Assembly: GCF_900115665.1 (NCBI RefSeq)
Contig: NZ_FOXH01000006.1
Span: 62,001-126,000 of the forward strand
Source: Pseudarcicella hirudinis
GTDB lineage: Bacteria; Bacteroidota; Bacteroidia; Cytophagales; Spirosomataceae
DNA: 64,000 bases
Direction of reading: 5' to 3'
Made by a program: the position numbers and the translations under genes. How positions within the stretch are numbered: position 1 is the first letter of the stretch; every line of letters starts with the position of its first letter. Below are positions 18,248 through 26,822 of this stretch, in pieces. The notes beneath the pieces were generated by a model, which saw only the letters and a list, made by a program, of their open reading frames with translations, made no database searches and had not been told where the DNA came from.

Positions 18248-19630
18248 ATGTCAATACTCATTAAAAACGGTCGCATTATCACTTCTACGCTCGACTTCGA
18301 GGGAGATCTTTTTATTGAAGGAGAGAAAATTTCAGCCCTGGGAAAAAATCTTTCTGTAAAAGCTGATCAGGAAATTGATGCTTCCGGGAAGCTGGTCTTT
18401 CCGGGTGGAATAGACCCGCATGTGCACCTGGAAATGCCTTTTATGGGCACTTTTTCCAGTGATACCTATGAAACAGGAACCCGGGCGGCTCTTTTTGGCG
18501 GAACAACCTCTGTAATAGATTTTATTTTACAAAAACAAGGGCATTCTCTGTATGAAGCCTTTAATGAATGGAGTGGAAGAGCTACCGGAAATGCAGTAGG
18601 TGATTATTCTTTTCACATGGCGGTAACTGATTTCAATGAGGATACCCGGAAAGAGATAGAAGCTCTGGTTAATCAGGAAGGAATCACTTCTTTCAAAATG
18701 TTTATGGCTTATAAAGGTGCTTTGATGATAGATGACCGTCAGCTGACCGGACTGATGACTGAGGTGAAAAAACAGGGCGGTATGGTAACGGCTCATGCAA
18801 CCAATGGAGAAATGATTGATTTTCTGGTAGCAAAGTTCAAAGAAGAAGGCAAATTATCTCCGCTTTATCATTACTTGTCGCAACCGGAAGTTACCGAAGC
18901 TGAAGCTTCCGGACGTTTTGCTGACATTGCCAACTATACCGGATGCCCTGCTTATATTGTTCACATGACCTGCGAAGGAGCCTTGAATGCGGTACGAAAT
19001 GCGACCAGAAGAAATCAGAATGTGTTTGTAGAAACCTGTATTCAATATCTAACACTTGATGCCTCTTTGTATGACAAAGGGTTTGAATCTGCAAAATGGG
19101 TCATGAGTCCACCATTGAGAGAGAAAAAAGATCAGCAAACACTCTGGGCCGGACTAAATCAGGGACTGGTACAGGTTGTTGCGACAGATCATTGTCCTTT
19201 TTTCTGGAAACAAAAGGAAATGGGCTCGGAGGATTTTTCAAAAATTCCGAACGGACACCCTGCCATAGAACACCGGATAGAATTGCTTTATTCTGAGGGT
19301 GTGGCCAAAGGGAAAATTTCCCTGAATAAATTCGTGGAACTGACTTCCGGCAATGCCGCTAAAATATTTGGCATGTTCCCTCAGAAAGGAACGCTCTCGC
19401 CGGGATCAGATGCAGATATCGTCATTTTTGACCCTTTAAAAAAACACAGTATTTCCGCAAAAACGCATCACATGAATTGCGATTATTCAGCTTATGAAGG
19501 CTGGGAATTAACCGGAAAATGTGAAAAAGTCCTGCTCAGAGGAAAAGTAGTTATTGACGACAATCTCTGTCTGGTCGAAAAAGGGAATGGTAAATTCATC
19601 AAAAGGAACAAAGTTTCCGGCAAAATATAA
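18248..19630 (+). CDS. hydA: Dihydropyrimidinase (D-hydantoinase type)
   Basis: A 460-residue zinc amidohydrolase opening 5,6-dihydrouracil to N-carbamoyl-beta-alanine. The metal ligands His58 and His60 lie in PHVHLE. Lys150 in TSFKMFMAYKG is the carbamylated bridging Lys, and later His residues lie in TAHATN and VHMTCEG; Asp is in VATDHCPF. Length is normal. A TTG at 18197 is in frame, but the ATG at 18248 starts directly at the family N-terminus (SILIKNGRIIT) and is preferred. The gap to the permease gene is 112 bp. Cytoplasmic; no signal. Confidence 0.93.
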   Translation: MSILIKNGRIITSTLDFEGDLFIEGEKISALGKNLSVKADQEIDASGKLVFPGGIDPHVHLEMPFMGTFSSDTYETGTRAALFGGTTSVIDFILQKQGHSLYEAFNEWSGRATGNAVGDYSFHMAVTDFNEDTRKEIEALVNQEGITSFKMFMAYKGALMIDDRQLTGLMTEVKKQGGMVTAHATNGEMIDFLVAKFKEEGKLSPLYHYLSQPEVTEAEASGRFADIANYTGCPAYIVHMTCEGALNAVRNATRRNQNVFVETCIQYLTLDASLYDKGFESAKWVMSPPLREKKDQQTLWAGLNQGLVQVVATDHCPFFWKQKEMGSEDFSKIPNGHPAIEHRIELLYSEGVAKGKISLNKFVELTSGNAAKIFGMFPQKGTLSPGSDADIVIFDPLKKHSISAKTHHMNCDYSAYEGWELTGKCEKVLLRGKVVIDDNLCLVEKGNGKFIKRNKVSGKI

Positions 19631-19680
19631 AAGATACACTCATATTCAACTTTCTTCAAACCAAATAAAAGCAATAAAAT

Positions 19681-20547
19681 ATGTCAAGAATCATCAAATC
19701 AGGACTTATACAAGTCAGCCTCTCTATGACTGAAGGGGAAGGAAGTATTCAGGAAATTAAAGATTCCATGATAAAAAAACATATTCCTTACATTGAAGAA
19801 GCAGGACGTCAGGGAGTTCAGATTTTATGTTTTCAGGAAATCTTCACAACACCTTATTTCTGCCCCGGCCAGGATGCAAAGTGGTATGAATCTGCGGAAA
19901 CCGTTCCCGGACCGACTACTGAAATGATGCAGGAATATGCCAGAAAATATAACATGGTAATTATTGTTCCGGTTTATGAAAAAGAAATGCAGGGGGTATT
20001 GTATAATACTGCTGCGGTAATTGATGCCGACGGTACATATCTGGGGAAATACCGCAAAAACCATATCCCTCAAACCAATGGTTTCTGGGAGAAATTTTTC
20101 TTTAAACCAGGGAATCTGGGTTATCCGGTTTTCCAGACAAAATATGCTAAAGTCGGGGTTTATATTTGCTACGACCGTCATTTCCCGGATGGAGCAAGGG
20201 TTTTGGGACTGAACGGAGCAGAGATTGTTTACAATCCTTCAGCAACAGTGGAAGGCTTATCAAAATACCTATGGAAACTGGAACAGCCTGCTCATGCTGC
20301 GGCAAACGGATATTTCATGGGTTGTATTAACCGGGTAGGCATTGAAAAACCCTGGAATCTCGGTAAATTTTATGGTTCATCTTATTTCGTAGATCCCCGT
20401 GGACAAATCATAGCCTCTGCTTCGGAAGATAAAGATGAATTATTAATTGCAGAATTTGATCTCAGTCTGATCGATGAAGTGAGAAGTACCTGGCAGTTTT
20501 TCCGCGACCGCCGACCTGAAACTTATGGAAAGCTGACAGAAATTTAA
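19681..20547 (+). CDS. Beta-ureidopropionase (N-carbamoyl-beta-alanine amidohydrolase)
   Basis: A 288-residue nitrilase-superfamily enzyme splitting N-carbamoyl-beta-alanine into beta-alanine, CO2 and ammonia. The full catalytic triad is visible: Glu53 in CFQEIFTTPYF, Lys126 in YRKNHIP and Cys163 in YICYDRHFP. The motif TTPYFCPGQD is characteristic of this subgroup and of plant-type beta-ureidopropionase and N-carbamoylputrescine amidase. Position after dihydropyrimidinase (50 bp) decides for the pyrimidine substrate. Its C-terminal RPETYG is conserved in the group. Confidence 0.92.
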   Translation: MSRIIKSGLIQVSLSMTEGEGSIQEIKDSMIKKHIPYIEEAGRQGVQILCFQEIFTTPYFCPGQDAKWYESAETVPGPTTEMMQEYARKYNMVIIVPVYEKEMQGVLYNTAAVIDADGTYLGKYRKNHIPQTNGFWEKFFFKPGNLGYPVFQTKYAKVGVYICYDRHFPDGARVLGLNGAEIVYNPSATVEGLSKYLWKLEQPAHAAANGYFMGCINRVGIEKPWNLGKFYGSSYFVDPRGQIIASASEDKDELLIAEFDLSLIDEVRSTWQFFRDRRPETYGKLTEI

Positions 20548-20588
20548 ACATCTTTTTAACACTTTTAACACTTAATATTTTTTCAATC

Positions 20589-21986
20589 ATGATGAAATTT
20601 ATAGTACTGTTCTTCCTTTTATTTTCATTTTCAACGTTCGCACAAACTAAGTTTAACCCGGAAGCTGTTAAAAAACTATCATCTGATATTTGTGATTGCC
20701 TTTCAAAGAAAAAAACAGCTGAAAAAAGTAATATTGAGGCTTGTTTCGTCGAAACAATAACACAAAATACTGAATCCTACTCCGAAATGTTCGGCTTTGA
20801 TATCCTTACCGCAGGAGATGGTCAGGAAGATATGAATCAGCTTGGAAAAGATGTAGGTTTAGCATTATTGAAAGACTGCAAAAGTACTAATACTGCATTT
20901 TTTAAACTTAATCAAACCAAAAAGCATCGGGAAAAAGCTGATGAATTATATAGCAGTAATAAATATGAAGAAGCTTTAATAGAATATAATCTAGCCATTG
21001 CATCTAATATAGATTTAAACACTAATGTTTTTAACAACCGAGGACATTGTAAATACCAGCAAGGTGATTATTACGGAGCATTGGCCGATTACCAGTTTGC
21101 CATTTTAACTGATAGTTTGAATGCTGCAGCTTATAACAACATTGCTTTGACAAAATTTAAGCTTGGCAGAGCCCAGGATGCACTTAATGATTATAATAAA
21201 GCGATTTCTCTTGACTCAACAAATGCTAACTTTTATTCCAACAGAGGTATTTTATATTACGAGAATGATGTTTACGATGATGCTGAAAAAGACCTGAAAA
21301 AAGCCCTGAAATTGCGCAAAGAGGGAGACAAAACAGTTTCTGCAGAACATTACTATTTAGCATTAAATAAACAGTCAAAAGATGGAAACACCGTTGAAGT
21401 CGAAACCTATTTGAATAGGGCTATTGAATTAGCTCCTGACAATGGACTTTATCTGAACGTAAGAGGGCTTTATTATTGGGATAAGGAAAATCTTTCAAAA
21501 GCCAAAGCCGATTTTTTGAAGGCAATTGAAAAAAATAAAAGTTATAATCCGGCTTACTTTAATTATGCTCAGTTACTCTATGATGAAAAGCATTATGCAC
21601 AATCGGAAAAATACCTGGATTCTGCTATTACGATCGCATCAGACTGGGGTATTTATTACTCTTTAAAGGGTAAAATCCTATACGAAAAGAAAGAATCAAA
21701 GAAGGCATTTGAAATGTTTGATAAATCCATTGAAACTGATCCTCAGATTGTAAGTCTATATGAGACAAGGGCCAGCTATTTTGAGAAAATTCAGAACTAT
21801 GATAAAGGTATCGATGATTATAGCAAAGCCATTGAGCTTAGTAATCAAAATGGTCACGCTTATCACCAAAGAGGTTTACTTTATTTAAAGAAAAACAAAA
21901 AAGCTGAGGCCTGTGAAAATTTCTATTTAGGAAAACTTTTCAAAAATGCTGAAGCGGAAAAGTCTTATAAAACCAATTGCAAATAA
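20589..21986 (+). CDS. Exported TPR-repeat protein
   Basis: A 465-residue protein with a cleavable signal peptide (ending TFAQ), so it is periplasmic or outer-membrane facing. Residues 20-110 form a Cys-containing domain (SSDICDCLSKKK, IEACFVE, LLKDCKS). From about residue 115 to the end it is an array of tetratricopeptide repeats, for example NNRGHCKYQQGDYYGALADY, NNIALTKFKLGRAQDALNDY and SNRGILYYENDVYDDAEKDL. TPR arrays bind other proteins; no enzyme activity is seen. It sits inside the pyrimidine cluster 41 bp after ureidopropionase and 12 bp before PreT, yet no known step of the pathway needs it. Confidence 0.8.
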   Translation: MMKFIVLFFLLFSFSTFAQTKFNPEAVKKLSSDICDCLSKKKTAEKSNIEACFVETITQNTESYSEMFGFDILTAGDGQEDMNQLGKDVGLALLKDCKSTNTAFFKLNQTKKHREKADELYSSNKYEEALIEYNLAIASNIDLNTNVFNNRGHCKYQQGDYYGALADYQFAILTDSLNAAAYNNIALTKFKLGRAQDALNDYNKAISLDSTNANFYSNRGILYYENDVYDDAEKDLKKALKLRKEGDKTVSAEHYYLALNKQSKDGNTVEVETYLNRAIELAPDNGLYLNVRGLYYWDKENLSKAKADFLKAIEKNKSYNPAYFNYAQLLYDEKHYAQSEKYLDSAITIASDWGIYYSLKGKILYEKKESKKAFEMFDKSIETDPQIVSLYETRASYFEKIQNYDKGIDDYSKAIELSNQNGHAYHQRGLLYLKKNKKAEACENFYLGKLFKNAEAEKSYKTNCK

Positions 21987-21998
21987 ACACTCACGTTT

Positions 21999-23345
21999 AT
22001 GTCAATATCAGGCAACCGATTAAATACAGAACAATACCTGGCAAACTTTGATGATATTCATCCCGGATTTGAGACAAAAGAGGGAGCTGTTATTGAAGCA
22101 AACCGATGCTTGTTTTGCTATGATGCCCCCTGTACAAAACTCTGTCCGACCAGCATTAATATTCCCGGGTTTATCAAACAGATTGCTTCACAGAATTTAA
22201 AAGGATCCGCGCAAACTATCTTTTCTTCCAATATTTTCGGAGGCGGGTGCTCAAAAGTCTGTCCGGTTGAGAAATTATGCGAAGGGGCATGTGTGTATAA
22301 TCTGATGGAAGAAAAGCCTATTTCAATTGCCCGGCTCCAGCGATATGCCACCGAACCGGCAATCGAACACAAATGGCATTTATTTGAACGAAAAACCTCT
22401 GTAAACAAAAAAGTAGCTGTTGTAGGCGCCGGGCCGGCTGGTCTGGCATGTGCACATGCTCTTTCTCTTGAAGGCGTCGACGTGACAGTGTTTGAGAAAG
22501 AGTCCAAAGGAGGCGGATTGATGACTTATGGCATTGCCGCTTATAAAGTTACCCCAGAATTTTGTGAGAATGAAGTCAGTTTTATTACCTCTGTCGGAGG
22601 CATTGACATCAGATATAATCAGGCGCTTGGTAAAGATATTTCCCTGACTGAATTGCGATCAGCTTTTGATGCTGTTTTCATTGGAATCGGAGTTGGGGTA
22701 GCCAGACAACTTGATATAGAAGGAGAAGATCTGGTTGGCGTGGTAGATGCGATTTCTTTCATTTATAATCTCAGAACAAAAGATTATGCCGAGGTAGCAG
22801 TCGGCGACAAAGTTGCCGTTATCGGACTTGGCATGACAGCCATTGACGCAGCTACTCAGGCAAAACGGCTTGGGGCTAAAGAGGTTACCATTGTTTACCG
22901 CAGAACAGAAAACGAAAAACCCTGTACACAGGAGGAACTTAACATTGCCAAACTGGATGGCTGTAAGTTTGAATACCTGGCTTCACCCAAACAAGTCGTA
23001 GGCCAAAATGGCAAAGTTTCAGGTTTAATCTGTGATAAAATGACACTGGGAGAGCCTGATGAGTCGGGAAGAAGAAGTCCGGTTAGTCTTGGGGAAACCT
23101 TTGAGCTGGAAGTAGATATGGTAATCAAGGCCGCAGGACAAACACCCTTTGAATCATTAATTAAGTCTTCCAATATTCTGCATAAAAATGGTAAAATTCT
23201 TACCGACGATTCTTTAGCCACAAATCTTTCCACGGTTTTTGCCGGGGGTGATTGTATAAATGGCGGGAAAGAGGTCGTAAATGCTGTTCAGGATGGAAAA
23301 GATGCTGCCACTGCTATTCTTCGTTATCTTGGTGTAAACGCATAG
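21999..23345 (+). CDS. preT: NAD-dependent dihydropyrimidine dehydrogenase subunit PreT
   Basis: The 448-residue FAD/NAD-binding subunit of dihydropyrimidine dehydrogenase, which with PreA reduces uracil or thymine to the 5,6-dihydro form. N-terminal iron-sulfur Cys residues appear as RCLFCYDAPCTKLCP and GGCSKVCPVEKLCEGAC. An FAD Rossmann motif follows (VAVVGAGPAGLACAHAL), then an NAD(P) motif (VAVIGLGMTAIDAATQAKRLG) and the C-terminal FAD motif (VFAGGDCINGGKEVVNAV). It resembles the small subunit of glutamate synthase and E. coli PreT, but is slightly longer than PreT. PreA follows after a repeat array. Confidence 0.92.
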   Translation: MSISGNRLNTEQYLANFDDIHPGFETKEGAVIEANRCLFCYDAPCTKLCPTSINIPGFIKQIASQNLKGSAQTIFSSNIFGGGCSKVCPVEKLCEGACVYNLMEEKPISIARLQRYATEPAIEHKWHLFERKTSVNKKVAVVGAGPAGLACAHALSLEGVDVTVFEKESKGGGLMTYGIAAYKVTPEFCENEVSFITSVGGIDIRYNQALGKDISLTELRSAFDAVFIGIGVGVARQLDIEGEDLVGVVDAISFIYNLRTKDYAEVAVGDKVAVIGLGMTAIDAATQAKRLGAKEVTIVYRRTENEKPCTQEELNIAKLDGCKFEYLASPKQVVGQNGKVSGLICDKMTLGEPDESGRRSPVSLGETFELEVDMVIKAAGQTPFESLIKSSNILHKNGKILTDDSLATNLSTVFAGGDCINGGKEVVNAVQDGKDAATAILRYLGVNA

Positions 23346-23351
23346 ATTCAT

Positions 23352-23530
23352 TGCAACCACATAGGCATATAGGACACATAGACTCGTTTTATGCAACCAC
23401 ATAGACATATAGGGCACATAGATCCATTTTATGTAACCGCATAGGCATATAGGACACATAGACTCGTTTTATGTAACCACATAGGAATAGATTATGCAAC
23501 CACATAGACATATAGGGCACATAGAGTTAT
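23352..23530. repeat. Degenerate 40-bp tandem repeat array between preT and preA
   Basis: Five units begin TGYAACCRCATAG at 23352, 23392, 23432, 23472 and 23494. The first four starts are exactly 40 bp apart, and the fourth unit is cut to 22 bp. Each full unit has the core CATAGRCATATAGGRCACATAG followed by a variable T-rich spacer. Units 1 and 3 are near-identical to each other, and so are 2 and 5, an alternating pattern. The period is not a multiple of three, so it is not coding. There are no cas genes and the units are not separated by unique spacers, so it is not CRISPR. It fills most of the 284 bp between the two subunit genes. Confidence 0.9.
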
Positions 23531-23629
23531 TTACTGGCGTGTAGTTAATATCATTTGTTTAATCTGAATTTAATAATGATGTTGTTGTTTTGAAAAATCA
23601 GAAAACAGCATTGCCTAAAATTTAAAAAG

Positions 23630-24898
23630 ATGGCAGATATTTCTAGTGACTTTTTAGGTATAAAATCACCCAATCCATATTGGCTGGCTTCAGCGCCTCC
23701 TACTGATAAAAAAATCAATGTAATCAGAGCACTGGAAGCTGGCTGGGGTGGTGTTGTCTGGAAAACCCTTGGTTCTCAGGTCAAAAACGTTTCTTCCCGT
23801 TATTCTGCAGTTGGTTATAATGGTCAGCGGGTAATGGGTTTTAACAATATAGAACTCATTTCTGATCGCCCGCTTGATATCAACCTTCGGGAAATTAAAG
23901 AGGTTTTAAAAGAATTTCCGGATCGGGCAATGGTTGTTTCTCTCATGGCTGATAATTCCAGAGAAAAATGGCATGAAATGGTAAAACAGGTTCAGGACAC
24001 CGGAGCGCATGGGATTGAACTTAATTTCGGTTGTCCACACGGCATGACGGAAAGAGGAATGGGAGCGGCCGTCGGACAAGATCCTGAAATTGCCAGGATG
24101 ATTGTAGAATGGGTGATGGAAGTCGCCGAGATTCCGGTCATTACCAAACTTACTCCCAATGTCCATTCGGTTGTACCTTCCGGAAAAGCAGCCGTAGAAG
24201 GGGGTACAAATGCCCTCTCTCTGATAAATACCATTCAATCTGTAACCGGGATTGATCTTGATACGCTGATTCCCAATCCTAATGTTGGAGGACAATCTGT
24301 TTTTGGTGGTTATTGCGGACCGGCTGTAAAACCGATTGCATTAAAAATGCTGACTACAATCAGTCAGGATAATATAACCAATAAAGTCCCTGTTTCAGGC
24401 ATCGGAGGTGTTTCCACCTGGCAGGATGCCGTGGAATTTATGCTTTTGGGTGCAACAAATGTACAAGTCTGCACTGCTGTTATGAAATATGGTTTCAGGA
24501 TTATAGAAGATTTATGCAGCGGTCTTAATAACTGGATGGATGAAAAAGGCTTTGCCAGAACTACCGATTTCATTGGTAAATCCGTGCCAAAAATGACCGA
24601 TTGGGAACAATTAGATCTCAATTTTCACATTGTCGCAAACATCAATCCGGATAAATGTGTACATTGCGGTTTATGTTACATTGCTTGTGAGGACACCTCG
24701 CATCAATCCATTAATCTTAGTAAGGGATTTCCTTATAACAATTATTCTATTATCGAAGAAGAGTGTGTAGGCTGTAATCTTTGTAAATTGGTTTGTCCTG
24801 TTGAAGACTGTATCACAATGGTTGAAAAACGCCATGCTGAAGAAAAAATCAACTGGAAAGAATTTGTAAACAAAGGCCTTCCCTTAAACAGTCATTAA
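23630..24898 (+). CDS. preA: NAD-dependent dihydropyrimidine dehydrogenase subunit PreA
   Basis: The 422-residue catalytic subunit. The N-terminal three-quarters is an FMN-binding dihydroorotate-dehydrogenase-like barrel: KSPNPYWLASAPPT at the start, ELNFGCPHGMTERGMG with the active-site Cys segment, and PVSGIGGVSTWQDAVEFMLLGA for FMN phosphate. The C-terminal part carries two [4Fe-4S] sites, Cys343/346/349/353 (CVHCGLCYIAC) and a second CVGCNLCKLVCP. Reaction: uracil plus NADH to dihydrouracil, reversible. It works with PreT upstream. The ribokinase gene follows after 6 bp. Confidence 0.94.
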   Translation: MADISSDFLGIKSPNPYWLASAPPTDKKINVIRALEAGWGGVVWKTLGSQVKNVSSRYSAVGYNGQRVMGFNNIELISDRPLDINLREIKEVLKEFPDRAMVVSLMADNSREKWHEMVKQVQDTGAHGIELNFGCPHGMTERGMGAAVGQDPEIARMIVEWVMEVAEIPVITKLTPNVHSVVPSGKAAVEGGTNALSLINTIQSVTGIDLDTLIPNPNVGGQSVFGGYCGPAVKPIALKMLTTISQDNITNKVPVSGIGGVSTWQDAVEFMLLGATNVQVCTAVMKYGFRIIEDLCSGLNNWMDEKGFARTTDFIGKSVPKMTDWEQLDLNFHIVANINPDKCVHCGLCYIACEDTSHQSINLSKGFPYNNYSIIEEECVGCNLCKLVCPVEDCITMVEKRHAEEKINWKEFVNKGLPLNSH

Positions 24899-24904
24899 TT
24901 CCTG

Positions 24905-25810
24905 ATGAGTCAGAAAACAGTTTTGGTAATCGGTAGCTCTAATACCGATATGGTTGTGAAAACCGAGCAGTTCCCGGTTCCGGGAGAAACCGTTCTTGGC
25001 GGTGTATTTTTAATGAATCCTGGTGGAAAAGGTGCCAATCAGGCCGTCGCTGCGGCCAGGCTGGGAGCAAAAGTGGTTTTTATCACAAAGGTAGGAAAAG
25101 ACCTTTTCGGAAATTCTGCGCTGGAAGGTTTCAGTAAGGAAGGAATAGACATTAATCATATCAGAAAAACAGAAGATTTCGCTTCAGGAGTGGCTCTTAT
25201 TACGGTAAATGGTCATGGCGAAAACAGCATTGTTGTTGCTTCCGGAGCGAATATGGATCTGCAACCTGCTGATATTGAAAACGAAGTTTTTGATTCTGCA
25301 GAAATTATTCTCCTGCAACTGGAAATACCATTGGATACCGTAAAATACCTTATCCAGAAAGGCAAAAAATCCGGAAAAAAGGTAATCCTTAATCCTGCCC
25401 CTGCCAGTAAACTGGAAGATGAATTTCTGGATGGGCTTTATCTGATTACTCCCAATGAAACTGAAACCCACCTGATTACCGGAATTTTGCCCGAAGATGA
25501 AGAAAGTCTTCACAAAGCCGGAAATTATTTCAGGGAAAAAGGTGTTCAGAATGTAATTATTACCCTGGGCAGTAAAGGGGTTTTTCTGATGAATGAAAAT
25601 TATACAGAAATTATTCCGGCCAATAAAGTTACTCCGGTTGATACTACAGCTGCCGGAGATGTTTTTAATGGTGCATTACTAACTGCTCTGGTGGAAAATA
25701 CCGATTGGCTTAAGGCCTGCAAATTTGCCTGTAAGGCTGCCAGTATTTCAGTAACCAGAATGGGAGCACAATCTTCAGCCCCTTACAAAAATGAAGTAGC
25801 AATTGATTAA
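24905..25810 (+). CDS. rbsK: Ribokinase
   Basis: A 301-residue PfkB-family sugar kinase phosphorylating ribose at O5. It has the two PfkB signatures: NPGGKGANQAVAAARLGA near the N-terminus and DTTAAGDVFNGALLTAL, with catalytic base Asp252. The anion hole GAGD is represented by AAGD. The N-terminal SSNTDMVVKTEQFPVPGET matches ribokinase rather than fructokinase. With the nucleoside hydrolase next to it, it would recover ribose from nucleosides as ribose 5-phosphate. Spacing is 6 bp from preA and 56 bp to the hydrolase gene. Confidence 0.93.
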   Translation: MSQKTVLVIGSSNTDMVVKTEQFPVPGETVLGGVFLMNPGGKGANQAVAAARLGAKVVFITKVGKDLFGNSALEGFSKEGIDINHIRKTEDFASGVALITVNGHGENSIVVASGANMDLQPADIENEVFDSAEIILLQLEIPLDTVKYLIQKGKKSGKKVILNPAPASKLEDEFLDGLYLITPNETETHLITGILPEDEESLHKAGNYFREKGVQNVIITLGSKGVFLMNENYTEIIPANKVTPVDTTAAGDVFNGALLTALVENTDWLKACKFACKAASISVTRMGAQSSAPYKNEVAID

Positions 25811-25866
25811 AAGCGGTCGCTGAACTTCACCAAAATCTCAAAACTGATCAAAGTACTTATAAATAT

Positions 25867-26805
25867 ATGAAAAAGATTCCCGTTATTATTGATTGTGATC
25901 CCGGACATGACGATGCTGTAATGATTATGCTCGCTTTCGGAAGCGGTTTATTTGATGTGAAAGCCATTACCACTTCCGCCGGAAATCAGACGCAGTCAAA
26001 AACCTTAAAAAATGCCTTAAAAATCGTAACATTAATCGGGGCAAAAGTTGATGTTTATAAAGGTTGTGAAAAACCGCTTTTCAGAAATCTTATCATCGCA
26101 GATCATGTACATGGGGAAATGGGAATGGACGGCCCTATTTTACCGGAGCCTAATAAAATATCTGAAAAACTTTCAGCCGTAGAAGCGATCGCTAAAATTC
26201 TGGAAGAAAGTGAAGAGAAAATAACAATCGTTCCGACAGGCCCTCTCACCAATATTGCAACATTTCTGCTCGCATATCCTCATCTGAAACATAAAATCGA
26301 ACGGATTTCATTAATGGGTGGCGGAATTTTCAGAGGAAATATAACACCAAAGGCTGAATTTAATATTTATGTTGATCCTGAAGCGGCCTCGATAGTGTTC
26401 AATTCAGGCGTCCCGATTACCATGTGCGGGCTTGATGTTACACATAAAGCGCTCGTTTTTCAGGAAGATATCGAGCTTTTCCGTAACATAGGTAATCAAT
26501 CCGGGAAAGTGGTAGCAGAGTTAATGGATTTCTTCTCCATTTTCTATCGCCAGGAACTTCCGGAACTGGAAGGCGGCGCAGCACTCCACGACCCATGCTC
26601 AATTGCCTGCTTAATTGCCCCTTCGATTTTCAAGTCAAAACCTTGTTATGTTGACGTGGAATTGCAGGGAAAACTTACTACCGGCACTACTGTTGTTGAT
26701 TTTTATAACGTCCTCAAAAAAGAACCCAATGCTGAGGTAGTCTATGACATAGACCGGGAACAATATATTCAATTACTGTATGATGCGATAAAAGTATTGC
26801 CTTAA
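25867..26805 (+). CDS. Nucleoside hydrolase, probably pyrimidine-preferring
   Basis: A 312-residue inosine-uridine-preferring-type nucleoside hydrolase that splits ribonucleosides into base and ribose. The calcium-binding motif DCDPGHDDA is at residues 9-17. VPTGPLTNIATFLL, SLMGGGIFRGN, AEFNIYVDPEAA and the C-terminal HDPCSIACLI follow as in the RihA/RihB group. No signal peptide, so it is cytoplasmic. Uridine or cytidine is the likely substrate because the other products of the cluster handle uracil and ribose. It ends the cluster, 17 bp from the end of the convergent beta-lactamase gene. Confidence 0.92.
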   Translation: MKKIPVIIDCDPGHDDAVMIMLAFGSGLFDVKAITTSAGNQTQSKTLKNALKIVTLIGAKVDVYKGCEKPLFRNLIIADHVHGEMGMDGPILPEPNKISEKLSAVEAIAKILEESEEKITIVPTGPLTNIATFLLAYPHLKHKIERISLMGGGIFRGNITPKAEFNIYVDPEAASIVFNSGVPITMCGLDVTHKALVFQEDIELFRNIGNQSGKVVAELMDFFSIFYRQELPELEGGAALHDPCSIACLIAPSIFKSKPCYVDVELQGKLTTGTTVVDFYNVLKKEPNAEVVYDIDREQYIQLLYDAIKVLP

Positions 26806-26822
26806 GCTCCGGTGGCCTTTAT

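Noticed and set aside
23214-23459. Minus-strand open frame through the repeat array
   Set aside because: Its protein-like repetition (C-x-Y and M-W-L segments) comes from the DNA repeats. The period of 40 is not divisible by three, and it starts inside the antisense of preT.
23352-23530. Possible CRISPR array
   Set aside because: Units follow each other without unique spacers of even length, the 40-bp period includes degenerate T-rich parts, and no cas gene is present.
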